Shown here: positions 25,996 to 37,700 of the stretch, piece after piece
Layout of the letters: each line of letters begins with the position of its first letter
Numbering within the stretch: the first letter of the stretch is position 1
The notes under the pieces: generated by a model
Database searches by the model: none
What the model was told of the DNA's origin: nothing
What the model saw: only the letters and a program-made list of their open reading frames with translations
DNA from: Monarcha castaneiventris obscurior
Taxonomy: Eukaryota > Chordata > Aves > Passeriformes > Monarchidae
Direction of reading: 5' to 3'
Assembly (NCBI GenBank): GCA_026261815.1
Contig: JAMPIT010000379.1
Coordinates: 22,826,001 to 22,890,000 of the forward strand
DNA: 64,000 bases
Translations under genes and position numbers: made by a program

Positions 25996-28900
25996 GCAAT
26001 CCTGGGTGAAAATTACTAGAAAGCAACTTAGCAGAGCGATGGTTTGGGTATCTTTCTGCTTTAAGCAGAAGAGCGGCCCACATGACCTCCATAGAGCTAT
26101 TTCAAAGTAAATTTCTCTGTTTCTGTCACTAAGCCTTCAAAGAATAGGCCAAAATATTTCCATTAGTTTTCTACTCTTTTATTGAAGAATGTCAGCAATT
26201 ACAACTGGAGAATAATTATTGTGTAAGCACGCAAGGTGAAACCTCAAGCAAAGAATTGTAGAATTGTAACATGTAAAACGGACAGGAGCCAGGCATCGTA
26301 CTGGTTTGAGAACAGACCTCGGCATGCCTTTGACCTATGCCAACTAGCTCACATTCCCAGATTATTCATGGGCATACCAAAGAAACTATCATAAGCAGGA
26401 GACCATTCCCAAAGGTAGTCCATGTGCAACCAATCTGCTATGGAAGGTAGGGGAGTAAAAGAGTACAGATAAGGTTATGATTCATTCACCTGGATATAAG
26501 TTTTCCTCATGGAGAAACTATGCAAAAGTACAAACAGGGGACCACATACCCACCATGCCAGTGGCGTTACATTGGTTTTGCTCTGTCTAATCATCAGACA
26601 TCAGAGTGCGTTCAGAAAATAATCAAGAAAAACCACCTCGAATACAGACATCCATCCACCCGTGTTTTCAGGTAGTTGCCCATACAGATCAGTTTGAGCA
26701 AAATGGGAGTGATTTGTTCTCTGTTCCTGGTTCTTCCTGACAAACATAAGCACCAACTTTCTACCTCAGTCAGTCTTTCTGCTGAGAGTGTGCAGATTGC
26801 TTTGCATACAAGATTTTACTTTCCCTAAGAGTGACATGATCTGGTAACTCCTCAGTCCTATGCTGAAGTGGGACATTATCTAGGTCTTGTATTTCACAAC
26901 ACCATTCTCCCTTGCCTATGCAAACAGTACTCTATCCCATCCCCTTCTCCTTTCTTCTCAGCTTTGCAGCCTTACCCCCTGCTTTTGACCTGCTCTGGCC
27001 TATGTCAGGTCCTTTGTAGATCACTTTAATTCATTACCAGGGAAAAAAAATCATAGCTTTCTAGTTTTGCTTTGTGCAGCTTTATCATGTAGAAGTGTTT
27101 CACAGAGGGATCTGGCACATGTTAATATCAGTAAAAAATAAGCAGCAGAACTGCATGAGTGGAAGTGAGGTAGGGCAGAAGAGAGAAGAAGAAAAGATGC
27201 CCCTTTCAGAACAGTTCTTGTTGCTGGTGTCTGACTTCATAACACTGTCTGAGAAAATTAATTGTGCTTTGCTGATGGCTGTTCAAGTTGCTACTAGTGC
27301 AGTCTGTTCCTAGTTTTCAAGTGAAGATGACCTTTGTATAGTGAAAATAAAAGAAGTATATTCGTCTGCCACCATGCTCCACAGAGAAAGTTGGCAGTTG
27401 TAGTTTACCCTCAAAAGAGAATAAAAAATTCAATACATCTCCTCTTGCTTCTGCTGGTTTGCTTTCTTTTTTTGTCCTTTATTTGCTTTTACTCTACTTG
27501 GTTTATTTCATTCATTCAGAGCATGCAGTCTGAAAAGTTCCACAAAGTAGACAAACAGATTAAATCTCTCTGTTGATTGAGAAGTCTCAGTGGTTATTCA
27601 TATTCATTTCCCTTCCTCATTCACCCCTCTTTACCTTCCAATACTCTCAGACATTGGGTTTAATTCAGGTGCTTTCTATTTTATGCTTTGGAATGCATTA
27701 TTCATAGTAGTGCCTAGGTGACACTGTTATATGAGAATTAGTCATCTCTTATGCATTGGTTTGCCAGTAATTTGTCTGACTCTCAGACTGATTTAATAAA
27801 GTATCTAATTATCTAAGGAAAATTTCTTTGAAAACATATGAATGGATTTTTCAGTTCATGAAAATTCTACCATGATTTCTTTATAGATATTTTTTCCAAT
27901 AGGTAATTGCAATCTATATTTAAATAATGTAAATCTTTACGGTTTGCTAGAACTTTATCCTTCTGCTGGAAGTGGCTGAATAGACCCCAGGGATTTTCAC
28001 AGAAGCTAATTTTGGTTTACTAAGGCTCATCTTTTCCAACTGTCTTCAAAGTCATTGGAGAGGTAGGCTTTCAAGGACAAGAGTAGGAGGCTTCCTTAGA
28101 TGGTCTGATCACCCACTACTTTAGAAGTCTGTTATGTCTGCTCTTTCTTTGCTAAGATCAGACACTTAAGGGGGCTGACTCAGACTTTTATCCTGCAGAG
28201 AAGTTTAACTTCAATCTCTTGCAATTTACTGGGTCTGGGTGAGCAGGTATCTTACATCTGAGGTGTCCTATACCATGTGTGGATACATAATCTCATACCT
28301 TGTACATGAAAAATCATTGGGCAAATTACTGACATAGAGAAATATCTGGGTCAGTATGTTTTGTCTCTCACCGCGCCTCAATCCATTTCACTGTCATTTT
28401 ACTATCTGCTGTGGCTGACAGGATAGTGAGACCTACAGCGCTCTTTGAATCATAGGAAAATTGATGAGGGAATTCAGAAAGTTCAGAGCCTTACTCTGGA
28501 AGGTGATCTAACCCCAGAGATTTCTGTCATGCTAGGAATAGGTACCAGTAAAAAGGCAACAGGTATGACAGTCTGAAAAGGTGATCTCATTGACAATATA
28601 CTAGAAAAGTAGATGACAAATTTGTGGTCATGTTCCCAAAAGGTGCACGTTCAGACAGCATGACATACTCAGATCTAAAATAAGAATTGTTGGACAAGAA
28701 CAGTCAAAACAAGCCCCTGTGAGAACATTCTTTCCCAAAAAGTGAAAATAAACCAAAGGTTGGAAAGAAGTCCCCTACTATTGACATGCAACACTGGACA
28801 TCAGATTTTGGACTGCAGAAAGCAAGGGCAAAAACAAGATTTTGGTCTCAGTCCTCTGTGTCTCGGCATGTGTACAGAGAGGAACAAGAAAGTCAGTAAG

Positions 28901-29354
28901 CAGGGTAAGAAAACATGCAGAAGTATGGTATGGCAATCAATGAACACAGGGTAACTATTTCCAAACAGGAAGGCTGAATCAATGGTGTTCATGGGAGACA
29001 TGGAGCCTCAGTGACAGGGGAGGAGTGGAGCAAGACTTAAAACAGTTAATCCATAAAGGGATAAACCACAGTCCCTTTCCAGGTGGATAAAAATGACTGT
29101 TTGCCAGGTTTATTCCTGAGGGTGAAATGTGGAAAAATTAAATTTAAGGAAGTGAAAAACATTTGCTATCCAAATGGTGCAGAGGCACCACCAGCTGCAA
29201 ACTGGGACTCTGCCACTCCTGCTGAATGGATGTGAGTGGCTTTATGCATTTATGCCTGCTTCATCTAAGTGTATTGAAGAGCAACCAGGTTCCAGTTAGT
29301 GCCCTTGTCTGGAATGTTGTCTTCCTACTCTCTCTTCCTGTCAGGAAAAATAAA

Positions 29355-29356
<2 letters not shown>
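25996..29356. other. Unclassified DNA, no gene seen
   Basis: No gene, RNA or recognisable retroelement. Open frames of 66-80 codons (for example 27074-27313 and 27334-27576) have no motif or splice support. Confidence 0.55.
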
Positions 29357-29394
<38 letters not shown>

Positions 29395-29400
29395 CCTATC
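29357..29400 (+). repeat. TATC tetranucleotide microsatellite
   Basis: Nine perfect TATC units (29357-29392) are followed by TACC and TATC, making 11 units in 44 bp with one substitution. It is expected to be length-polymorphic. Confidence 0.97.
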
Positions 29401-32400
29401 TCTGTTAGAAAGCCCTACGAGCCCCGTGCCACCAGTTGCTTGCCAAACACTTGCTGTCTCAGGTCTCAGTAGCTTTGAACAAAGACCAGAGAAGGCAAAT
29501 TAGTAAGTTACATAACAGCAATTCCCTCTAAGGAGTTCATGGTAGCTAGTCACTTAGTGTCAGAGATTCTGTGTCTGTCCAGCAGCCAGATACATGAGGG
29601 GATGTCAGATCCTTGATCTTCCAGAAAACTTTAAAAATAGCAATTCAGGTCAATGCTTTCATGTCAACTTGCATTTAAGAATAAGCAAAGTATATTACAA
29701 ACCTCTCAGAATGAGACACTTGATATATTCATTCTTGGGACTCATTGAAAATTCTTTAAAGACCCTGTAAAAATCTGGAGGTTTTTGTTAGGAAGTATTA
29801 TTTTTCATTCAGATATATCTCTTTTTATTTTTACTGCTCAGCTGCTTGGAAATAAAGCATGTTATTGCTGAAAACAAGGTTTATCTCACTAGGGTATAAT
29901 ACATCTTAGTTAAAATACAGATTTATTTTTTTAATGTAATGATTCTGTGTTTGAAAAATGTTAGGGTTGTGACAAAAGTCAACAAAATCCAGGAAATTCA
30001 AAGTTAATTTTGAACTGTGTCCATAAAGCACCTCATTAAGCCCACTCATTGCATCCTGTGTGGAATCATACAGTTTCCAGAGACATCTGTAATTGTTCAT
30101 AATAAAAGGGCATATTAAGGACAGAATTAGTGGATGTCCCTGATCCAGCAATGAAAAATCCTAGTGTTCATATGCTCTGTAATCCATGAAAGGTGGTTCT
30201 ATCTGGATTTAAGCAACAAAACACTCTGCTTAGAGAAATCTGGAAAAAAAAAAAAAGCCCCAGTGAAAGAAACAGAGCCTTCAGTTAGGTGTCAAGCAAG
30301 GCACATGGGAAATAGGGAGAGAGCTCCATAGCCTTCATCTAATCACAATTTTATAAAATCACTTGCTGATTTAGCATCAGAATTATTTGCATGCTTTTTG
30401 CTGAATGAGTTCTGTAATTAAAAATTAAAGTTCATCAAAAATTATCATCTTGTAGCAAGATCTCAATCATCAAGCATTTCATTGATGCATAAGCAAGTAA
30501 GGACTGAAGCCCTCCAAGTTTTCCTGCAGGATCACAATAGGGTTGAGAAGAATCACAGTGCTTCCAGAGCTTGTAGCTTTGAAACAAACCCACCATATGC
30601 ACTCCCAAGCCATTTCACTAGACTTTAAAGATCTCTTTGAATAGAAAATTTCAAAAATCACCAGGACAAGTCTTATAGTTGTTTGGATTTTTCTGAAAAA
30701 TCAGATCTTATTTTTCTGGGGCAAAGAAAATAAGATTTGAAACACAAATGTTCTACAATTTCCTACCATACACCATGTCTCAAATACATATAATTTGGGA
30801 TTAACATTTCTTTTTATTTTTCTTTGTTTATGAAACACAGGCAAATACTGCATAGCTCTTCTGATGTCCCTGGGAGTGGAGTAACAGTGTGCCAGCTCAG
30901 CAGAGAGGTACATGTTTTTTTTTTGTTATGGAAAAGGGCAGTATAAAATGGTTTTATTTTCCAAGCCTCATTTACCTTGCCATGTGCAGTATGTGGGGAG
31001 CCTAAAGCTCAAAAAGTGGGTAGTGATCTCAGCAGCAAACAGGTGGGGGAGCAGTGGGAGAGCTCTTGAGTCCTGCTAGTGGGCAGGGTGTTGAGTGTTG
31101 GCTGATGCTGGGCTGGGAGGAAGGAATGTGGGGTCATGAGGCAAAGTCACAGCCCCAATGTGGAAGCCAAGAGGAGCTGCTCTTCCTTATGGAAATGCAG
31201 GGACTTATTGGTCTGAGCTTGGGCACGCAGGGTAGAAAAAAGCCTCCATATGCTGAGCTGGAGCCACAGCTCCTTCTGGTGGTCCATCCCTTGAGGACAA
31301 GGCTGCTGGGACATCATCTCAGCTGCCAGGGCAGCCCAATCATTGGAGGCATGCACTGGCCTGGCAGAAATCCCAGGAGAGAAGGCAGCATCAAGGGAAA
31401 ACAGGGTATGCTATTGGCACGAAGGACCTAACTGAATGGCTTCAGGAGGACACAGGCAGGACCTCTGTGGGAGGAGGAATCCTCTGTTCCACCCCTACAG
31501 CATGGGATAGAACAGGCAAGGCATAATTTGTATGCACGACTGAGTGCTTGAGAGTATACCTGTATAAAACAAAAACAGCCAGGCAGAAACATCTCAGTGT
31601 TGTCACTAGAGGAGATAATACTCATACCATGCTGGGAGAATGTAGGTAATCAAACCACACTGAATGCTCCTAGAGGCCAAGGAACTTCAAGCATAATGGA
31701 TTAGAAAGCTTTGAACTCGATGTCTGTTGGAAAAAAAACAAAAAAAAGAAGAACATAAGGAAAAATATTTTTATTGCAAGGCCTCTGAAAACCTGAGCTC
31801 CTACCAATCTCTTTCTAAAATGTGGGAACATGCAATATTCCAACTTCTACCAAAATTGTCTCTAGTTAGATCCTTCCTGCTTGAACATGGATTTAGAGAT
31901 GTTTATAAGACTCCCCATGGGGATTCAAACAATATGCTGAGCAACTGCACTCTGGTTATCAAGATCCTTTAAGCTGTGTCAAATCAGGAGCCCCAAAATT
32001 GAAATATCAAAAATCATCAGTCACTTTGAAAATTTAGGTCATCTTTTTTCTGTCTTTTCTCTTTCTCAGCTAGAGCTCTCTTTGATCTATGGTCCTTTTA
32101 CATTTTTTTCCCCAGCTAAGTGAGATTAAGCTGCAAGAGAAACGTCAAAGCTGATTTACCTGTCACTCAGAATCAGCAGCTTCAGGCCTACAAAGTGTGC
32201 AAATCTCCTTTCACTCGACAGTCACAAAGGCTTTTTTAGGTGGATAGACCTATGTTTGTTACCTCAATGTTCTCAAAGAATACCATCAAGGCACAAGCTT
32301 TATTTTGGATCTAGGCTATCCATAAACTAGCCTAACCAGCAGAGAAACACTCCAGGTATTTTAATCCTGTTATCTGCTTCATTTTCATTTTAAGAAAGTA

Positions 32401-33275
32401 GTTTTACATTTTTCTGAATTTATTCCACTAAAAACAAGGTCAGAAACAGTCTCTGGGTACCTGTAAATAGTATGCTTTGGCTGGAATTAAAATCGTTCTG
32501 CTTACACTTGTAGCCTGTTGACACAACCTTATAAATTGATTAGTAGTAGCAGGCAAATTAACATTTGATGCGGAAATTCTGCTTCAATTCAAAGCTCATT
32601 TGCCACCACTCTTAACATTTATTTAGACATGCTATGACCCCGTATTAAATCTCTTTTGACTTACAGGCATAAAGCAAGATTTAAGCTGAGTTTAGGCACC
32701 TAGTAAAGCAAATTTGTTCACCTATTAAGGTATTGCAGAGCTGTGACAGTTACTAGGGCTGTCCTCCTTAGATTAAATATTTCCTTCTTTTCCCTCAGAA
32801 CTGCTTTAGATGCTATTATTTGGTACTTTGGTCTTGCTAAGGCTTCACTGAGATCTGGAAGCTCAGCACACAAGATCCCCAGGGCTACATACCTAACATG
32901 GCGCAGAGCAAGCCAGGACCAAACTCCAGTCTTTGGACAAGGTGCATCCACAAGCCCAAATTCTCCCCTTTCCTCCCCACAGCAGGATGCCAGTGTCTGA
33001 ACTGCCTCCTGGGGACTGTTTCTGATGAATGCCATTCCTCTGGAAAAAGCAAATACTGTTCCGAGGAACATTACTAATTAAACAGCTCACTTGACTGGAA
33101 GTAAGTGCCTCTGTTTGTTATTAAGTAGTATAGATGTAGCCTTAGACACTACTGCAAGAGGGCAGATAGGTGTTTAGGTGCTTAGTTTGTCAATGCACAC
33201 TTTTTTATTCATGGGCTGTTTCTGAAGAATAAAGCAAAGAATGTACTTTCAAATCTGGTGGACCATTTAAGTCAC
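29401..33275. other. Unclassified DNA, no gene seen
   Basis: No gene supported. Bases 31030-31450 are locally GC-richer and hold a 125-codon + frame opposed by a 69-codon minus frame. Bases 32740-33070 hold overlapping frames on both strands (117 codons minus, 85 plus). Neither has recognisable domains; both could be old repeats. Confidence 0.5.
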
Positions 33276-33299
33276 TTAAATTCACACAAGTGAATTTAA
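33276..33299. other. Perfect 10-bp inverted repeat, 4-nt loop
   Basis: TTAAATTCAC (33276-33285) is followed by ACAA and the exact complement GTGAATTTAA (33290-33299). A stem of this size in 64 kb of AT-rich DNA can arise by chance. Confidence 0.9.
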
Positions 33300-33480
33300 C
33301 AATAACCATCCAGTGTCATCATTTTCTGATGTGCTAACTCCACAGCTCTCTCTGAAGAATTTTTTCATATAGGCATATGTGTTCATTCCATTCTGTTATT
33401 GGATAGCTCAAGCTCCTTTACTCATTCTTGTTATGGTCAGCATGTTTGGAAATAATCTAGTTTTTATTTCAGAGATTAAA

Positions 33481-33484
33481 CAGT
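33481..33484. repeat. Target-site duplication, left copy (CAGT)
   Basis: CAGT directly abuts the TG start of the solo LTR; the same four bases follow the CA end at 34053-34056. Four bases alone could match by chance, but the position at both exact LTR edges supports duplication at integration. Confidence 0.6.
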
Positions 33485-34052
33485 TGTCATGGTTTAATCC
33501 CAGCCAGCAGACAAGCTCCAGCCAGACTCTCACTCAATCCCCCACCAGCAGGATCGGGAGAGAATCAGGAAGGCCAAAGGTAGAAAATTCATGGATTGAG
33601 TTGAAAATAGTTTAATAGGGATAGCAAAAGCCATGCACACAAGTAAAGCAAAACAAGGAATTAATTCACTGTTTCCCATGGGATGACAGGTGTTCAGCCA
33701 CCTCCAGGAGAGCAGGGCCCCATCACATATTACTTGGGAAGACAAACACTATCAGTCTAAACATCCCCCCTTGCTCTGTCTTCCCTCTACTTTATGTACT
33801 GAGCATAAAGCATACAGTCTGCAATATCCCTTTGGTCAGCTGGAGTCACCTGCCCCAGCCCTGTCCCGTCCCACCATGCACCCCAGCCTCCTCTCCAGCA
33901 TATGAAAAGCAGAAAAGGCCTTGGCTCCATGTAAGTCCTGCTCAGTAATAACAAAATCTCTGTTATCATCACTGCACATCATCAGCACAAATCTGTAACA
34001 CAGCCACAGACCAGCCACCGTGAAGAAAATTACCTCAGCCAAAACCATCACA
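33485..34052 (-). mobile_element. Solo LTR of an avian endogenous retrovirus (family B)
   Basis: The + strand starts TGTCATGGTTTAATCCCAGC and ends AAAACCATCACA, so the element has TG...CA ends with short inverted termini. Transcriptional orientation is minus: an ATTAAA polyadenylation-signal variant lies at 33611-33616 (TTTAAT on +), and a decayed TATA-like region lies near 33790. The host bases CAGT occur immediately before (33481-33484) and after (34053-34056), which looks like a 4-bp target-site duplication (five if the shared A is counted). No gag, pol or env sequence adjoins it, so it is a solo LTR. It shares structure with the copy at 48908-49443. Confidence 0.9.
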
Positions 34053-34056
34053 CAGT
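34053..34056. repeat. Target-site duplication, right copy (CAGT)
   Basis: This is the right-hand partner of 33481-33484, immediately after the LTR terminal CA. Confidence 0.6.
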
Positions 34057-34081
34057 GAGCAAACCCTTAACTTCAGCCACA

Positions 34082-34121
34082 TGGATTTGAATATTTTGAT
34101 CTGGATTTGAATATTTTGATC
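34082..34121. repeat. Perfect 20-bp tandem duplication
   Basis: TGGATTTGAATATTTTGATC occurs at 34082-34101 and again without a gap at 34102-34121, with no mismatch. It lies 30 bp beyond the solo LTR. Perfect identity suggests recent origin. Confidence 0.95.
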
Positions 34122-35742
34122 ACTGCTGTCTGTCTTGACAAGTTCTTGACAATAACACCATTACTTCATCCTGCAGAAGTAGGAAAATTACAAATAAGCT
34201 GTTTTTTTCATGTTAGTGCCAAAATATTGATTCTTTAGTAGGAAGTACTGAGCTAATTATAGCTATGTTTAATTTGTATTAGCTTAATCTGAGGCTTAAA
34301 TTTTATTGTACTTTAAAGAATGTCCCATTGTGCTTTAGCAACATTAGATAACTAAGATCATTATCTAATTGAATATAAAGGTACTAGAAAAGGTTTTGCA
34401 AGCATGAATGATTTGGAAGATTTCAAAGTGCATAAAAATGTCTTTGTCCTTTTAATGTGATCTCAAATCTTGTCATTACTGTACTCTATGCCTACAAAAG
34501 CATGTCTAGAGAAAGGAGTATGTTGCTCCCTTAAAATACCAGCAAAACCAAAATGTTCTAAATTTTGTAGGTATTATCATTGCTCCCTACCTAAACTGCT
34601 GTATTGAACTCTGCATCCTGAAGCTGTATTCCACCTCAAAAGCAGTTGCATTTTGATGATGGATGAAACAAGCCATTCAAGTTCAGTGTGTTAAAGTGCT
34701 ATGACACCCTTTGGGAGAAGATATTATATATATGTTCCAGAGGTACTACTTCAAGGCAGGAACTCTGCCAAATGTTAGAGACTGAAGCCTTACAGCTGAG
34801 TTGTTAACCTCTGGAAACAGGAGTTTAAACTGCAAATGCTGACCTAACTTTACCTCTGGAGGAACAAATGATAATAATGAAAAATTATGCAGCTTTCACC
34901 TCCTCTATAAAGGCAAAACAAACATTTTAAGCTTTATTTTATACTTTTTTCTGCAGTTTATTTAAACAAGCTTGTTGGCAAAATAATAATTCCTGTGCTT
35001 AGTAAGTAATATTTCAACCTTCTGAATCCCATTCAGCAGGAAAATCAAAAGGGTAGGTTGCTTTCATCCTTGGTTTGTAGGGAAAGTGAATTCTGCTCTC
35101 TGCCTTTTTGGTGCCTCCATCAGAAAATAAAACAAACAGACAAGGTAAATGTGCCAGATAGTCAGTGGGTCCCAATACATAAAATCAAAGGAACAAGCAA
35201 GCTGAGGGGAAAATGGAGGTGAAAGACGACAGGAAAAGTATTATCACAAATGTAGCATCTTTGGTTGCTATGTTAAAAAAAAATAAGCAAAAAGAGACAA
35301 AATACTCTGCAGTTGTGCGGAAGGTGGTAATAGAAAGTGAAAACATGTTCTCCTTTGGGCAGGCAGGGAGGAAGGAACAGCCTCTTCTGCTCCACTCAAA
35401 ACAATCTTTGCAAACTCTGGGAGACAAATGCCACAAAGCAGCCTTAAGTAGCAGGATTGAATTTATTCATGGAAAGTGGTTTTCATTGCATGTGATTAAT
35501 GCTTTATTTCTTCCCTAAGTATAGCTGCAGGCAGGGAAAGCTGGGGTAGAACTTCAACTTCTAGCTGTGAGGAGAGAGGAGATACAGCTCTTGGAGGAAG
35601 GGTTGCAAGGTGAGAAGAAAATCCCAAAACAGAAATTTAAAACACATGATCCCTAGTAGAATACTTGTTGATAGAGTTTTGGTTTTGGGATGCAGAGGTT
35701 TGAACTTGCCCAGATACTCATTTGCCAGTGTTTACTTATCAC
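34122..35742. other. Unclassified DNA, no gene seen
   Basis: AT-rich and unrecognised. A 101-codon + frame at 35213-35518 is opposed by an 83-codon minus frame and has no motif; I do not call it a gene. Confidence 0.55.
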
Positions 35743-36103
35743 ATATAATCATACAATCATAGAACATTTGGGGTTAAAAGGATCCTAAAAATCATCTAGT
35801 TCCACCCCCTGACACCTTCCACTAGAACAGGTTGCTCAAAGACCATTCCAACCTGGCCTTAAACTCTTCCAGGGGTGGGGCATCCACAACTTTTCTGGGC
35901 AAAAAGTGCCTTACCATGCTCACAGTAAAGAATTTCTTCCTAATATTTATTTGAAGCCTACTGTCTTTCAGTTTGAAGGCATTCCCCTTGTCCTGTTATT
36001 ACCTGCCCTTGTGAAAAATCCCCCTGACATTGTCATGGGCCCCTTTAGGTACTGGAAGGCTGCTACACAAACTCCCTAGAGCCTTCTCCTCTCCAGGCCA
36101 AGA
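35743..36103 (-). mobile_element. CR1 LINE 3' fragment
   Basis: The + strand begins ATAATCATACAATCATAGAA, the reverse complement of a CR1 tail. It continues with the typical ATCATCTAGTTCCACCCCCT, GGGGCATCCACAACTTTTCT and GCCTTCTCCTCTCCAGGCC blocks. The last block corresponds to the LAWRGEGS-type region of the ORF2 C-terminus on the minus strand. It is 5'-truncated at about 36103 and non-functional. Confidence 0.92.
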
Positions 36104-37654
36104 AGGCAATTTCCCTGGCTAAGGAAAGCATGCCCTTTCTACCAGTGTGTGACAACAAGTGGGCAAGAGAAGGCAAGGTCAGCCTCAGAGGCTGGTTGGC
36201 ATTTTCCATCACCAGTCCTTGGATATGGAGGTCTCTAAGATGCCCATACCCAGGTATGGAAGTTGTGGAAGCAAATTGTTGTCTGCAAACTTGTAGTGCC
36301 TTGAGAGGCTCGAGTAAATAAGACTGGGCACAGCTGGTCCCTGGAGCAATGGGACCTTGGAACAATGCATTGTAGTCATTTTCTTATCTGCACCCCTATT
36401 ACTTACCTACACTGTATTTCCTCCTGGCCTCCAACACTCTGCAGATTGCAGGAATACAGGTTGTGTTCTGATCCCAGAAAACAAGTGTGGCACCAATCTA
36501 CCAAACAGCAGTCCTTTGAAATGTCAGTTACACCTCTGTATCATTATATTTCAGGCACTTTTGCCATTTTTGTGTTCCCATAAATGAGGGTAAACTCAAC
36601 ACCAAATACTAAACTAAGATTATCTTTCCCCATGTTTTGTACCCCATTGCTGTTTTTAAACTGTTTCATAAAACAGTTTGATCAGTAGGATGAATGGACA
36701 TTCTTATCCTTCTAGGACAAGGAGACAAAAGGACAAAAATTCTAATGACCTTTCAAAATCTCAGATACAAAGTTTGAATAAGGTTTAGATTTTAGCAAAT
36801 ATTTTATTCTTGTACCATATTGCATCAGTAAAAACTGGATTTTTTTTTTAAATTGTCCATAGTTATATTTAAATGAAGGCATTGGTATAACAGTATGTTG
36901 GCTTAAACAAATTGTTCATTTATAACCCCTAACCTCAGGCACAGGCTGCCATGGCAAAATTGCATTGCTATGTGACAATTCTTCATAACACCGATAATCT
37001 CAGATAAATGCTCTCGATTTTGATGTAATGATTTAATTAATTCTTGTCTTTCCAGAATAAAATACTTCTGGGTCATTTCCAGATTACACAAAACAGTTGA
37101 TTTACTCTAACACTTGATTGCTTCAAGTAATCAGCAAACAATCTCTATTCTCCTTTCTGTTCTTTCCATCTTTTCGCCTGCCAAGTAAATCCCATTTTTA
37201 AAAGGGCATAGTGTTATTCTTTTTTGTTTTGTTGCTTTTGAACAGATCAAAACTGCAAAGATTCATGAGCGATGTGAATTCTGAACATCTACTTTTTGGG
37301 GGTTTTGGAGGTTCTTTTAGTAAAGGCTTGTATACAGCAGAAAAATTCATAATGTGCACTCCTCTGCTCATCACCTAGCCATTCATTGGCCTGCCTTTTC
37401 CCAGTAATTCTATTTCTACCCACAGGACAGAGGTAGGCACAAAAGGGACTGCTTCAGCACCCAGAGCTCCCAGCCTCTGTGGAGCCTCCTCTCTGCACAA
37501 AATGCTAATGCTTACTTATCATATACAAAATACACATGTAGGAAACAGAGAGCATGCTAAAGCACTATTAAATATTTTACACTTTTTATTCTGGTATTTA
37601 ATCATACCTACAAGCGGTGATTGTACAAGTTTTAGGTGATGTTACAGGATTTTC
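36104..37654. other. Unclassified DNA, no gene seen
   Basis: No recognisable gene. A small inverted repeat AAACTGTTT / AAACAGTTT (36658-36666 and 36671-36679, 4-nt loop) is present. The 36110-36360 part is locally GC-richer but matches no element I know. Confidence 0.5.
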
Positions 37655-37700
37655 AATAAATTCTGTATATTCCACTATGTTTCCTATCAAAAAAAAAAAA
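37655..37700 (+). other. AATAAA followed by A12 at 28 nt: possible retroposed mRNA 3' end
   Basis: AATAAA at 37655-37660 is followed after 28 bases by 12 A residues (37689-37700), then GGGGG. The spacing fits the usual 10-30 nt between signal and cleavage site, so this may be the 3' end of an integrated cDNA. The AT-rich upstream sequence resembles a 3' untranslated region, but I recognise no parent. A genuine gene end followed by a chance A-run is the alternative. Confidence 0.3.

Noticed and set aside
31054..31431. 125-codon + frame in a GC-richer patch
   Set aside because: Opposed by an open minus frame; low-complexity G-rich peptide with no family motif.
32718..33071. 117-codon minus frame and 85-codon + frame
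   Set aside because: Mutually overlapping frames without recognisable motifs or splice logic.
35213..35518. 101-codon lysine-rich + frame
   Set aside because: The peptide matches nothing I know and the opposite strand is open for 83 codons.
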